DNA of 64,000 bases from Haliclystus octoradiatus (taxonomy: Eukaryota > Cnidaria > Staurozoa > Stauromedusae > Haliclystidae): contig OU744450.1 of assembly GCA_916610825.1 (NCBI GenBank), positions 18,034,814 through 18,098,813 of the forward strand, in the 5' to 3' direction. This document shows positions 47,601 through 55,031 of this stretch, piece after piece. The notes beneath the pieces are model-generated. The model did no database searches. It had not been told where the DNA came from and saw only the letters and a program-made list of their open reading frames with translations. Within the stretch, counting starts at the first letter, position 1, and every line of letters begins with the position of its first letter. The position numbers were made by a program, and so were the translations under genes.

Positions 47601-47690
47601 TTCTTCTATTTACTTGACATTCAAGGAGATTTTCCACAGCCGTCAGTGTTCGATACTAGCATTGGTATTAAACGTGGATGGCATCAATAA
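23631..47690 (+). CDS. TMEM223: TMEM223, mitochondrial inner-membrane protein (6 coding exons)
   Basis: Coding exons: 23631-23699, 23862-24073, 24393-24438, 26341-26417, 26789-26916 and 47560-47690. All have GT-AG introns and compatible phases, giving 663 nt and 220 residues (human about 200). The N-terminus ([20 protein letters not shown]) suits mitochondrial import. Then come [18 protein letters not shown] and a membrane segment at residues 54-74 ([10 protein letters not shown]), a second membrane segment at 110-134, [18 protein letters not shown], and the conserved C-terminal block [15 protein letters not shown]...[12 protein letters not shown]. These match the family order as I remember it. 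The family is reported to act with mitoribosomes in cytochrome oxidase assembly. The start ATG at 23631 is the first in its exon and gives a phase-0 junction. The last intron spans 20,643 bp. The product is intact as read. Confidence 0.9.
24453..24815 (-). mobile_element. tRNA-derived SINE, copy 2, inside TMEM223 intron 3
   Basis: Second copy of the repeat at 5759-6119, in the same orientation. On the minus strand the A box (TAGCTCAGATGG) and B box (GGTTCAAATCC) are both better preserved than in copy 1, followed by GTCAACTCAGCCTTG and AAATGAGTACC. A perfect 11-bp hairpin CCACTCCTCTA/TAGAGGAGTGG lies at about 24489-24514. The element begins only 15 bases past the exon 3 splice donor. Confidence 0.8.
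25024..25676 (-). mobile_element. Penelope-like element fragment bounded by inverted repeats
   Basis: The minus strand encodes GIY-YIG-type pieces in broken frames: [54 protein letters not shown]. The outer ends (about 25024-25070 and 25624-25676) are near-perfect inverted repeats of about 46 bp starting AGATAAAGGATAACGACAAA, with one mismatch near the start. This implies a short inverted duplicate of the 3' end, as in the palindrome at 11679-12723. It lies in TMEM223 intron 3. Confidence 0.8.
25073..25100 (-). ncRNA. hammerhead-like ribozyme core in Penelope 3' end
   Basis: Minus strand: CTGAAGA (25100-25094), T or spacer base, stem GCAAT (25092-25088) with loop TAAGCT and ATTGC (25081-25077), then GAAA (25076-25073). 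Both conserved boxes and a perfect 5-bp stem II are present. Penelope-like elements are known to carry such motifs. Stems I and III and the cleavage site were not established. Confidence 0.5.
27870..29245 (-). mobile_element. LINE fragment A with restriction-like endonuclease (NeSL/R2-like)
   Basis: Minus-strand order: [20 protein letters not shown] (catalytic YLDD, about 29235), [85 protein letters not shown], and [13 protein letters not shown] with a long C-terminal tail. The WDFTCVDT segment is the acidic half of a PD-(D/E)XK-type restriction-like nuclease that follows a CCHC knuckle in site-specific LINE groups. The region between about 28130 and 28330, holding the knuckle and the KRxDG half, is scrambled. 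Many frameshifts; dead copy. Confidence 0.72.
29246..29864. other. spacer; possible N-terminal LINE or other element debris
   Basis: On the minus strand near 29390-29250 a clean stretch reads [20 protein letters not shown] and then [15 protein letters not shown]. It is reminiscent of a SANT-like segment but unassigned. The rest is AT-rich without features. Confidence 0.3.
29865..31110 (-). mobile_element. LINE fragment B with restriction-like endonuclease
   Basis: The minus-strand frame 31107-30583 reads [40 protein letters not shown] and a knuckle-like [19 protein letters not shown]. After about 280 bases of unrelated sequence (with a (ta)n run at 30508-30522) it resumes with [35 protein letters not shown] and [17 protein letters not shown]. 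The KRSDG...WDFTC pair is the clearest restriction-like nuclease signature of the four copies. Same family as fragments A, C and D. Confidence 0.75.
31250..32413 (+). mobile_element. LINE fragment C with restriction-like endonuclease
   Basis: Plus-strand order: [79 protein letters not shown], knuckle [20 protein letters not shown], then shifted pieces [17 protein letters not shown] and, at the end, [20 protein letters not shown] before a stop at about 32413. It lies in opposite orientation to fragment B, 140 bp away. Frames are broken at about 31350, 31570 and 31950. Confidence 0.75.
32610..32900 (-). mobile_element. possible pogo/Tigger-like transposase C-terminal remnant
   Basis: The minus strand reads [17 protein letters not shown] followed by an acidic, Ser/Asp-rich run ([19 protein letters not shown]). 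Tigger-type transposases end with a FxEYVDIDxxxPT word and an acidic tail, which is the basis of this call. One stop interrupts the frame. No terminal repeats found. Confidence 0.3.
32901..33396. other. no gene supported
   Basis: AT-rich spacer between the possible Tigger remnant and the minisatellite. Nothing recognisable on either strand. Confidence 0.4.
33397..34135. repeat. minisatellite, about 13 units of 47-63 bp
   Basis: Units share ttttcaagttttgcctta at one end and cactgagttggttggcccat at the other. Two unit types alternate irregularly: a shorter one with tttggaaacaattt and a longer one with aaaaatttagaagcattttt. Divergence between units is roughly 10-20 per cent by eye. Open frames across it on both strands (for example [15 protein letters not shown] on the minus strand) come from the repeat and are not evidence of a protein. 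Confidence 0.92.
34136..34514. other. no gene supported
   Basis: AT-rich spacer between the minisatellite and the CACTA-like remnant. Confidence 0.4.
34515..35600 (-). mobile_element. CACTA/EnSpm-like transposon ORF remnant (C-terminal half)
   Basis: Minus-strand words in order: [100 protein letters not shown], then a C-terminal part ending [19 protein letters not shown] with a stop at 34515. This order (P-K-x-HYxxHxP, FGPL, HxYF, LAKRHQ) is known to me from EnSpm-like proteins in fish and cnidarians. At least three frame changes. The DDE core would lie upstream and is not seen. Confidence 0.62.
35610..35780 (-). mobile_element. fragment with a THEEADTR motif, unrelated to the preceding ORF
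   Basis: The minus strand reads [20 protein letters not shown] followed by CTHEEADTR. The (S/T)HEEADTR word is frequent in lineage-expanded, transposon-associated proteins of cnidarians and fish whose function I cannot state. Only about 50 codons survive. Confidence 0.35.
36540..38572 (-). mobile_element. Ty3/gypsy retrotransposon remnant with reverse transcriptase deleted
   Basis: From high to low coordinates on the minus strand: a primer-binding-like TTGGTGACCCCG at about 38570-38559; gag pieces ([20 protein letters not shown], then [20 protein letters not shown]); a zinc-knuckle-like [18 protein letters not shown]; a protease region [13 protein letters not shown] where the usual DTG is DTA; then an RNase H start ([15 protein letters not shown]) and an integrase zinc region ([20 protein letters not shown]). 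Polymerase motifs are absent: only the first few residues remain before the RNase H part at about 37330. Stops and frameshifts abound. The LTRs were not delimited. Confidence 0.75.
38573..40379. other. possible gypsy LTR side, then unassigned sequence
   Basis: If the primer-binding-like site at 38559-38570 is right, the 5' LTR of the minus-strand gypsy copy starts at 38573 and extends upward; no second LTR was found to set its other end. At 39957-40089 a plus-strand frame reads [20 protein letters not shown] and continues to a stop after HLALSKEL. It looks coding but I do not recognise it. Confidence 0.35.
40380..40942. other. no gene supported
   Basis: AT-rich tract upstream of the duplicated tRNA segment. 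It may contain more copia debris (downstream side of the fragment at 41340-41725), but no motif could be read. Confidence 0.3.
40943..41212 (+). repeat. duplicated segment carrying tRNA-Pro, copy 1
   Basis: This block matches 46995-47336 in direct orientation: gcgggtacac..., tctcgttttcggtcaac, ggtacctgtgacc, atgtcaaggatcaaagctca, the whole tRNA gene, and gttgccaataag downstream. Copy 2 has about 83 extra bases after the tRNA. Flanks differ by roughly 8-10 per cent while the tRNAs are identical. Confidence 0.85.
41067..41138 (+). tRNA. tRNA-Pro(UGG), copy 1
   Basis: 72 nt with a complete cloverleaf. The acceptor stem GGCTCAG/CTGAGCC pairs fully, the anticodon stem TCTCGC/GCGAGA encloses loop TTTGGGT (anticodon TGG), and the T arm CCGGG/CCCGG encloses TTCGATT. 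Internal A and B boxes (GGTTCGATTCC) are intact. No intron. A Pol III terminator run TTTTT follows at about 41142. It decodes proline CCA. It lies in the sense orientation within the TMEM223 intron. Confidence 0.96.
41340..41725 (-). mobile_element. Ty1/copia fragment, integrase end and linker
   Basis: The minus strand reads [11 protein letters not shown] (the integrase TPQxNGxAER block), then [40 protein letters not shown] and an acidic linker ([20 protein letters not shown]). This is the classic copia order between integrase and reverse transcriptase, with a deletion after the TPQ block. It is truncated on both sides. Confidence 0.75.
41735..42030 (-). mobile_element. Penelope-like GIY-YIG fragment
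   Basis: The minus strand shows [13 protein letters not shown] followed by [11 protein letters not shown]. It is close in DNA to the fragment at 25380-25520 (cgacataactcgcatc, acgagtcacact, cattgacgagacagta). Only the GIY-YIG centre survives, wedged between copia pieces. Confidence 0.65.
42035..42360 (+). mobile_element. copia gag-protease fragment, inverted copy of 44860-45190
   Basis: The plus strand encodes [26 protein letters not shown] and the protease start KWCVDSGAS. The same about 330 bp occurs in inverted orientation at 44860-45190 with roughly 95 per cent identity over much of its length. Both copies end at about the same copia position (gtggaggcactgtrcatgt), next to the intervening LINE. 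Confidence 0.8.
42365..44860 (-). mobile_element. L1-like LINE: ORF1, endonuclease, partial reverse transcriptase; truncated in RT
   Basis: Minus strand, from 44829: ORF1 with an N-terminal coiled coil ([20 protein letters not shown]), then [20 protein letters not shown] and [20 protein letters not shown], resembling the RRM-plus-CTD of L1-type ORF1. Then apurinic endonuclease pieces ([41 protein letters not shown]). Then the RT start ([34 protein letters not shown]), ending at VIFLDLKK near 42370 inside catalytic motif A. The catalytic core and 3' end are missing. Several frameshifts. Confidence 0.75.
44860..45640 (-). mobile_element. Ty1/copia gag and protease start
   Basis: The minus strand reads [20 protein letters not shown] (gag N-terminal WKFKMR block), a degenerate gag body, a zinc knuckle with [12 protein letters not shown], and KWCVDSGAS, the copia protease active-site word. 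A TGGTGGATCAGACG word at about 45685 resembles a primer-binding site, so an LTR may lie at 45690-45900. The fragment ends where the LINE begins. Confidence 0.72.
45641..46994. other. no gene supported
   Basis: Possible copia LTR in the first 260 bases; the remainder is AT-rich without motifs. Confidence 0.35.
46995..47336 (+). repeat. duplicated segment carrying tRNA-Pro, copy 2
   Basis: Direct repeat of 40943-41212, about 6 kb away. It carries about 83 additional bases (47201-47283) between the tRNA terminator and the shared downstream words cataac...gccaataag. It ends about 220 bp before the last TMEM223 exon. Confidence 0.85.
47119..47190 (+). tRNA. tRNA-Pro(UGG), copy 2
   Basis: Identical over 72 nt to copy 1 at 41067-41138, with the same anticodon TGG, intact A and B boxes and a TTTTT terminator directly downstream (about 47194). 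Identity within the tRNA against mutated flanks argues that both copies are under selection or share gene conversion. Confidence 0.96.
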
Positions 47691-48131
47691 TTATATAGAA
47701 GTTCTAATTAAACATATTTAAAATTGAAAGTATCAAGTACACCTATCGTGTTCTATTGTACGGGAGACTGTCTCGTCTTGAAGAATTAATCTGTAATCAT
47801 AGACACTGTGACAATGTCCATGTGAGAATATAGTTGTACATTAAATATAATAGAATGATATAATTACAATGGCGAAGAAGAATTTCTGTAGATTTCTTTG
47901 TAGTCATAAAAAAATTGTTTTTACAAAATATGTACAAAGTATTATTGTATGATACATGCTATTATTTGTTGTTCGTTTTGAGGATTGCATAGTCGATGTT
48001 CTTGTTTGGGGATCAAACTCTAATGAAAATCAATATGGACAATCGTACTCTATAACAATCCTATATGTATTTATACTGTATACAATATTTAATTTACCAT
48101 TTTGAAACTATAGCGTTAAATGACCATTTAA
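47691..48131. other. convergent intergenic region between TMEM223 and GPCR gene 1
   Basis: Short 3' flank shared by two convergent genes. ATTAAA at 47707-47712 could serve TMEM223; tttaat near 48090, read on the minus strand as ATTAAA, could serve the GPCR. No ORF or repeat noticed. Confidence 0.5.
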
Positions 48132-49538
48132 TCAAACAAGACTTTCGATTCTACACAAGCGATATACTTGGATCCTAGGTCGTTCTCGTACTGCATTCAC
48201 TCTGTGTAAGCGTCCATCGTTGGGTGAATCACGGTGGAGTCTGATCGCTTGCGTTGACATTGCAGTATTTGGCTTGGTTGAAATGTTCCATGAACACGAG
48301 CGTACCATTCTGTTTAAGCGACGTCGGAATGTCTTGTGCATACCAGCATAAACAAATACATTGACACAACTATTTGAGCATAGTAACACTGTGACCCATG
48401 CCATAAGTAATGTTAAAGCCTTTGGAGGAATGTTGTCATTATCGCTTCTTAACACCACTGCAACATGTATAACATCATGTGGTATTAACGTTATCATTAG
48501 TAATGCTGCAACAGTTAGTATTATAGTCATTGTGCTGTGTTTCTGGGAACGCATGATTCTAGTTCTTCGGCCTAAACTGGTCGCCTGAGTCACTTGAGTT
48601 GGACATGGGCTGATGAAATAAATGCGAGCATTCAATGTATTATATACGGACGTACATGTAAACACAAACGAACAAAATATGAATACGTCACGCGATAAAG
48701 TAAATAATGTTTCCTGTATGATGAAACTAATATTTTTATCGCTTACCATGCATCGTCCATTGGTTACTTTAGAGGGTACAATTCGATGCAACCCTGTAAG
48801 TATTGATAATACGAAGGATATGAATACTGCCACGTGAATCTGCCGCCTAGTGAAACTACCTAGCAACGGTTTTGTTATGACTCTGTGACGGTCAATGGCC
48901 ATTATAACTACAATACCAATTGACATACTTGTTAATACATGACTTAAAACTGTAACAGTTAAGCAACCAAAATAGCCTAATATCCAACGGCCGTGTAATG
49001 TCACTGTCAAGTAAATTATCCATGGGACGACAAAAAGTGAAAGTAGAAAATCAACCACCGCCAAATAAAGAATAAGTAAATCCATACTTTTTCGTGTTCC
49101 TGGTCTCGTTGGAAAGGCAAACGCATAACATACAATACCATTGCCAGTTACACCAAGAGCAAATATCGATGAAGAAACGAATAATAAAAGGAGGTCTGCG
49201 AAACCAAGCGAAGTATTTCGTAATTTTTGACCGTTGCACTCCGACCCATGACATTTGGTTGTAGTGCTATTTAAAGGTGATCTATTCGCCGTTGGAAACC
49301 TTTTGACAATAAATGATATATTACCGTTGATATTCTGCATTGCAGTTGATGGAGAGTTAACTTTCGGTTGAATTGTTGCATTTAAATGTGGCATTACATG
49401 GCTTTTACTGCAAAACTGCGTTGTACCGCATTCAGTGTTTGGAGGATTTAACAATGCACCATTCTTTAGTATTTTGTTAAAGGCATCGCAACCACTTACC
49501 AAAGCTATGACACTGATTGCTAGCATGCATTTTGTCAT
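48132..49538 (-). CDS. orphan class A (rhodopsin-like) GPCR, intronless, 468 residues
   Basis: The ATG at 49538 follows a longer frame that begins at a TTG; it opens a hydrophobic signal-like leader (MTKCMLAISVIALVSGC). The extracellular N-terminus is about 110 residues with five N-glycosylation sequons. TM1 carries GN (TGNGIVCYAF), TM2 LAVVDFLLSL (Asp 2.50), TM3 ends in DRH in place of DRY (MAIDRHRVITKP, residues about 216-218), and TM7 has NVFVY in place of NPxxY. Cys in FGC and GRC could form the usual TM3-ECL2 bridge. The basic tail begins HKTFRRRL. It is a seven-helix membrane receptor; ligand and G protein are unknown. It pairs with the paralogue at 50500-51540. Confidence 0.9.
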   Translation of the reverse strand: MTKCMLAISVIALVSGCDAFNKILKNGALLNPPNTECGTTQFCSKSHVMPHLNATIQPKVNSPSTAMQNINGNISFIVKRFPTANRSPLNSTTTKCHGSECNGQKLRNTSLGFADLLLLFVSSSIFALGVTGNGIVCYAFAFPTRPGTRKSMDLLILYLAVVDFLLSLFVVPWIIYLTVTLHGRWILGYFGCLTVTVLSHVLTSMSIGIVVIMAIDRHRVITKPLLGSFTRRQIHVAVFISFVLSILTGLHRIVPSKVTNGRCMVSDKNISFIIQETLFTLSRDVFIFCSFVFTCTSVYNTLNARIYFISPCPTQVTQATSLGRRTRIMRSQKHSTMTIILTVAALLMITLIPHDVIHVAVVLRSDNDNIPPKALTLLMAWVTVLLCSNSCVNVFVYAGMHKTFRRRLNRMVRSCSWNISTKPNTAMSTQAIRLHRDSPNDGRLHRVNAVRERPRIQVYRLCRIESLV

Positions 49539-50499
49539 CTTCTTTGGATTCAATCTAAACCCAAACAACTTAACTTTGTAGATGATTAATCATAACATCG
49601 CGAGATTTTGATGGATAAGTCAAAACTAAATGTTATGAATCTCAAAACAAAAGAATTGATCACTTTCTTGATGGTGAGAGAAGTCACAGTTTATATAGAC
49701 CTAAACAGACAGATATGACGTTTACTCGAAATCTGCAATCATTGTTTTATTTTGGCGCGCAAATTATCCTGGAGGTAGCACTCAGCACTACATATATACC
49801 AAACTTTGTTGGATTTATTTCATATTAGCTATAAATGTGTAATGTGCTCACATTAGAGACTATCTGATCCTGTGTCGAATTAGGACCGTTCATGGTGGAA
49901 AATAAAATTAATTTTCCATATCTGATCCCTAAGGGTACATTGAGTCACACTGTAGACCCTGTAGGGACTGTGATGATCATAACTACGTTACTGAATGCTG
50001 AGTCAACTGATTTGCTGTGTTATTGTTACATGACGTGCTGTAGCCATGTGGGATGACATGTTAACTGAAATTTTAACGTCTTAAAGATGAACAATTCACA
50101 CCACCCACGATCTAATCCATACTCAACAAATTACAATTAAACCTTCTTGCAGACTCAGTGCAGAATTGTGAACTCCGTAAAACATTACACCGTAGCATAT
50201 AATGTTTTCTATCGTTGCATTGATTGAGCTGCCAACGCCAGATTATGAAGACTTTGACTTGCCCAAGTCTCACTTTTACTACGACGATTTTGATATGTTG
50301 GTAAGTGACTTATACGGCTTACCACTCGTCAAACTGCGGTATATCAAAGCGGGACTTATAGATCAGTCAAATGCAGACTGGACTAGTAACAATAAAACAA
50401 ATTGATACGACTGATCTCTGAATTATACTCAGATCTTGTACATATGGTATTTATAAATGAATTTACACTAAATATAATGATATCGTATAATAATCGTAT
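49539..50499. other. intergenic between two GPCR genes, with one plus-strand acidic ORF
   Basis: Contains the probable promoter and 5' UTR of GPCR gene 1. A plus-strand ATG frame (50202-50405, 67 residues) encodes an acidic Tyr-rich segment (PDYEDFDLPKSHFYYDDFDM), and a consensus splice donor TTG|GTAAGT falls inside it at about 50299. It may be a small exon or chance. Confidence 0.35.
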
Positions 50500-51540
50500 T
50501 TATAAACTACAAATTGTAGTACTCGACAGAACGTATGGAAGTGTACTGCGTTTCTCGTAATTTTTTCTCAACGCTCCCTGTCTTTCTAAATGTCCATTCT
50601 TCCTCTTCACAGTTGATCCAAATAAGCATTTCGATGGACAATTCATAATACGGAATACGGATCTTCTAAATCGTCTATGTAATTTTGCATATATGAATAC
50701 ATTTATACAGCTGTTACATAGCTTTAATGCTGTTAACCAAGACATTAGTAATAGACAGAAACGACTTGGGACGTCATCACGATATATTGTAACCAAGACA
50801 ACATCGATGATATCTTTGGGTAAGAACGCACATAAAAAACACACGTTGACAATTAAAATGAGTTGCATAACATTGTTTACCTCACGTTTAGATTTGATGT
50901 CATGAAACTGTCGAGGGAGACGTTTTTGACTTTGTTGGAGTGCTACATAGGTTTTGTAATAAGTAAAAGTAAAAAATATTATGAAAAAAGCCTCTCTGCT
51001 TATTGTTATTATAGCTTCGATAATTGTATAAGTTTCTAGTAGATCATCATCTACACGACAAGTATCATTTCCATGAGTTGATATAGTAGCACTACGATGC
51101 AAAGTTAATGCTACTGATAATAGCAGAGCTACCGTGATTGATTGTCGTATTTGAGTACCAGTAAAATGTCCTTTGAATGGTGTAACAATAACACGGTAAC
51201 GGTCAAGACTCATAATTAATATGATACCAATTGAAAAGTTGCTACATATGTAATGTAATGAAGATAGAAATAAGCATCCGCCGTAACCAAAATCCCATCT
51301 TGAATGTTTTGTAACAATGAAATAGATAAATTGTGGTGGGCTAACGATACAAAGTATTAAATCAACAGATGCTAATAAAATCAAAAGAGTATCCATGACT
51401 TTACGTCGACCTTGTTGATGAAAACCACAAAATACAAAACAAATCAATAGATTTCCAATCACACCAATTACAAAGATCATGAAATATGCAATCACAATGA
51501 TCACTTCATCGAATTCCAAATCCATGAGTGATGGTGGCAT
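50500..51540 (-). CDS. orphan class A GPCR, intronless, 346 residues, paralogue of the 48132-49538 gene
   Basis: The ATG at 51540 is chosen because the longer frame opens with GTG at 51567. The N-terminus is short (about 12 residues). TM1 has IGN (VIGVIGNLLICF), TM2 LLASVDLILCI, TM3 ends with an intact DRY (MSLDRYRVIVTP), and TM7 reads CNSCINVFIYAKLHRRFRRS. The TM7 word CNSCxNVFxYA and the KPLxGxFT/TPFxGHFT loop after TM3 are shared with the neighbouring gene, showing tandem duplication. Unlike the neighbour it lacks a signal-like leader and glycosylated N-terminus, and keeps DRY. Ligand unknown. Confidence 0.9.
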   Translation of the reverse strand: MPPSLMDLEFDEVIIVIAYFMIFVIGVIGNLLICFVFCGFHQQGRRKVMDTLLILLASVDLILCIVSPPQFIYFIVTKHSRWDFGYGGCLFLSSLHYICSNFSIGIILIMSLDRYRVIVTPFKGHFTGTQIRQSITVALLLSVALTLHRSATISTHGNDTCRVDDDLLETYTIIEAIITISREAFFIIFFTFTYYKTYVALQQSQKRLPRQFHDIKSKREVNNVMQLILIVNVCFLCAFLPKDIIDVVLVTIYRDDVPSRFCLLLMSWLTALKLCNSCINVFIYAKLHRRFRRSVFRIMNCPSKCLFGSTVKRKNGHLERQGALRKNYEKRSTLPYVLSSTTICSL

Positions 51541-54500
51541 CAATTCGAATTGCAAATCAAATCGCACATATATACATTCAGTTTAATGAAAAATCTGAGA
51601 TCAGCTTTGCAATTGCAATATTTAACCATACCCTGTATACCCAATCCATGGAATCTTTTTATTACTTTCGTTGGTGTATTCTCGTGATTAACTCTCTACC
51701 AAGCATTCAATTCAAAAGTCCTTATCTCAAATAGAAATTCTCCTCATATTGATACAGCTGCCTCCAATGCATTGCATTTTCCTTTCATTAAAAACAACAA
51801 ACAAAACACTAAATACAAACTAATTCAAACAAAATATTATTGATTTATTGACACTTCAATAAAACCAGACCATGACACCAATCTATCAGGATTGTTTAAA
51901 AATAACAGAAGAACACATATCCACACATGAAGCTTTCTTGAGCAGCCCAGTATAACTTTATAACTTTTATATCCAGAGAACGAACATTTTCTTTCTGCAG
52001 GTAGCGATGAATTCGTCGTGAAGTGTTTCTATATTCATCTTGATCATTAACTTCTTCCCACTTAACCTAGTATACTGGAGTAGTACAATAAGCTGTGGTG
52101 GTACACAATGTATGGTATAGTAAAATATCCTTCCACACAGCAACCATATATATGTTAGCTATTTTATTTCAGTCAAACACTCAAAAGTATAGGTACTCAA
52201 TTAGGATATTCTTGATTGCCTCTTTCATTGAACCATACCAAATAAGAATGATACTCGTATTACATATCGTAGCATATAGTATCAATGTATGTTGCATTCG
52301 GGATGGTATGGTAGCCTCGTTTGTAAATCACGATGAAAAGGTGGTAACGTTCGATCTTCAGAACATGAATTCTTGTTGAAACGATGTTGACATTTGGCAC
52401 ACTTGGCAGAGAACAATGTTTTGTAGCTTGAGAACCATTCCTAAGGAGATGGAAATCACATTAAGAAAAGAGTATTTCAATCATCGGAGCAGTTAGTGAA
52501 AGCAGATAAGGTTCTGTCACAGAATCGTACACAGTAAGCTTTAGACTTGAGGAAACCTGCTTTCGAAATACTTTCGAGAAATCAGAAACAATCAGTTGGA
52601 AAATCGTTTTTAAAAAGTTTTCAAAAATAAACTGCTGCGAAGATCCACTTCTTCAAATGATATTATGAGAAAGATATAGCTACTAATTAGTACTAACCAG
52701 AAATGTTTCAGCAGACTGTTTCATTGATGTTAATGAGTAGAAGTGTAGAACAGATGATTGGCAGACATCTGTTACCTAAACAAAACAAACAAAAAACAGA
52801 ACAAATTTAATGCGCTGAATCAGTTTGGTTTGTTAATCTGAATGAGTTGGAACAAGAGTCATGATCTAGTGTAAGATTTTACGTTCCATAAAGTTAAATC
52901 ATTTGCTACGTTGCTTGATTACAGCGGGCACTACACCCCCGGGAGTAACTTCCATTACGCTTCAACGGGTTGTTCAAATAGAACTTCAGAAAATTGACCA
53001 TAAAAATGTTTCAGATCATGAAAAAGATACCTCAATTATTTTTTCAAAAAGGACAAACACCCCTAAAAAGTTGAGAAAATAAATTCAGGCAAAAAAAAGT
53101 TAAATGTGGTTAAAATTAAATTTGTACCTCAAATTTATATTCTGGTCTAAAGCTTATATCCAATTTTTCTGGGCTAATGTGTCTCGTCAAGGTTACGTCA
53201 AAGGGTCACACCTTGACAAAGGTATCCTCTAATTATTTTGAAGTCCTCGTATATGCTAAAAGTATGGAAGTTACCACCCGAGTTACAGCGAAAACATGAA
53301 GGTCTGATTGTTAGAATACATACAACTTAATAAAGAAACAAACTGTTGTCCATAGAAGCCCTTTAGGTTGGTCAAATGGTCCTCCTTCTAGTAACATACG
53401 TTATTCTTCTCGATTAAAGATTCAGATGAAATTCCTTAAGTTAAATAACGCAGATGATCAGAACAATAATTACTGAAGAAACCCATCCAGCATATTCAAG
53501 AGATCTGTGAATTGCACAGATCATTGTTATAGCATGTTAATCCCATGAGTCATTCAAAAGAAGGTAACTGAATTGTAATGTGTATCTTTCAGCATACCTT
53601 CTTAAACAATATATGTTTGGATGACATCCATAAATCCTTTAATAAAAAACAAATATGAAATCAGCCTATACATAGATACAATACAGTATTTACATTCTAG
53701 CAAGTTTTTACTAGTGTTATACATACAGTATTATATTGAGTTATCACAAAAAGAAGGGGAAATGAAACATTTGGCTAGATTTTGTAGTCTACAATTTCAA
53801 ACTAAGAACTAAAATAGGAGAAAAGCAACAAAATGTTGAATTACAATGCATCTTTGGCAATGTATATTTAGGCTATACCATAAACTAGCCTGGGTGCAAA
53901 CTAAAACGTTTTGGTCTGCAAGCAGGCTAACCAAAAACAGGCATGAGAGTCAAGCTCAGTCAAGAGAGAGGATAACAATATTCACTAAACAAACTAAACA
54001 CACACGAAAGATAACTACTAAAATTACAATAAAATTACTACATGTAGCTGTAATATATAGATTTTGGAAAACTTAAGTGTACCCATGATGCTTGGAGTAT
54101 TTTTCATCTGAATTGCCATGCTGAAATTTTGGAAAAGTTTGTTGAAAATCTCCTTTGGATCAACTGATTCCGTTCTTGTAAAGTACCATCAAATTATCGA
54201 TTTCTCCGACAAATGTTTTGCTTCGAAACCAAAAGAGTCACTTATATCCATTCATACTTGCTAGACCAGATTGGTTCGACACAATTGAGATATTTGTATT
54301 TTGCTGTGTAATGTTATTTCTGCATGAGAAGCTGCAGTGAATGCCTGAATAATTGACATGGAAACATTCTAATAGTCTGAAATGTTTGTCAACAACGATA
54401 CTAATATAATTAAATTTTCATTTTTCTACAGTTTTATTTTCTTATGTGTTTACAATAGTTTGGGAATTTTGGGTGATTTTATCTTTAAAGAGATGTCCAT

Positions 54501-54734
54501 TGTCCAAGTTGTTTTGGCTTGCCTGCTTCCAACACATTAGTTAGCCAATCAAGTCACTAGAGCAGTATTCAAAGTTTTCTTGAGTTTTACAAATGGCATT
54601 ATTTCCTTCTTCCGGGATAATATTGAAATTCAATAATATGTTAATTCCATGCTCTGTGGAATTGTTTCTGTTAGAAGCCATATTTAAATTGGTGATGATG
54701 GGTTCCCAAGTACGTAAATAGAGTCTGGTACCGT
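51541..54734. other. no gene supported; left flank of the BEL insertion
   Basis: AT-rich region upstream of GPCR gene 2. It has a GTCAAGGT/ACCTTGAC hairpin near 53188-53219 and otherwise short ORFs only. The last few hundred bases should be the continuation of the LINE interrupted by the BEL element (reading leftward on the minus strand), but I could not recognise its motifs there. Confidence 0.4.
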
Positions 54735-55031
54735 TGTTTTTACAACTTAATTGATTGTTAGTTTAAACCTCGTATTATTATTTTTAGCTATATCAGCTAT
54801 TATGTTTTAGTTACAGTTATATCCGCCATTATGTGTCAGTTATATCCACCATCTTTAGGGTGGTAATCTTTAGTTATGAGCACATGTAAAACGAATAAAC
54901 GATAATATGAACATTAAAGTTTTCACCATATTATTATCAATAAAAACACTGTGATATAAACGTTTGACTGGTTATTTATCTTTCTTTTACCTTGGCCAAT
55001 ATTTTACAAGAAATCCTACGTGGAGAAAACA
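54735..55031 (+). repeat. 5' LTR of the BEL/Pao element
   Basis: 297 bp, TG...CA. It matches 60782-60966 and 61460-61558 through shared words such as tttaaacctcgtattattat, atctttagggtggtaatc and gtttgactggttatttatc. It contains aataaa words near its end that could be polyadenylation signals. Confidence 0.9.

Noticed and set aside
48361..48837. Plus-strand ORFs opposite GPCR gene 1
   Set aside because: They are shadows of the receptor coding sequence on the other strand.
49539..49568. Ten extra N-terminal codons of GPCR gene 1
   Set aside because: The extended frame starts at TTG; the ATG at 49538 gives a normal signal-like leader.
51541..51567. Nine extra N-terminal codons of GPCR gene 2
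   Set aside because: The extension starts at GTG; no upstream in-frame ATG was seen, so the ATG at 51540 is used.
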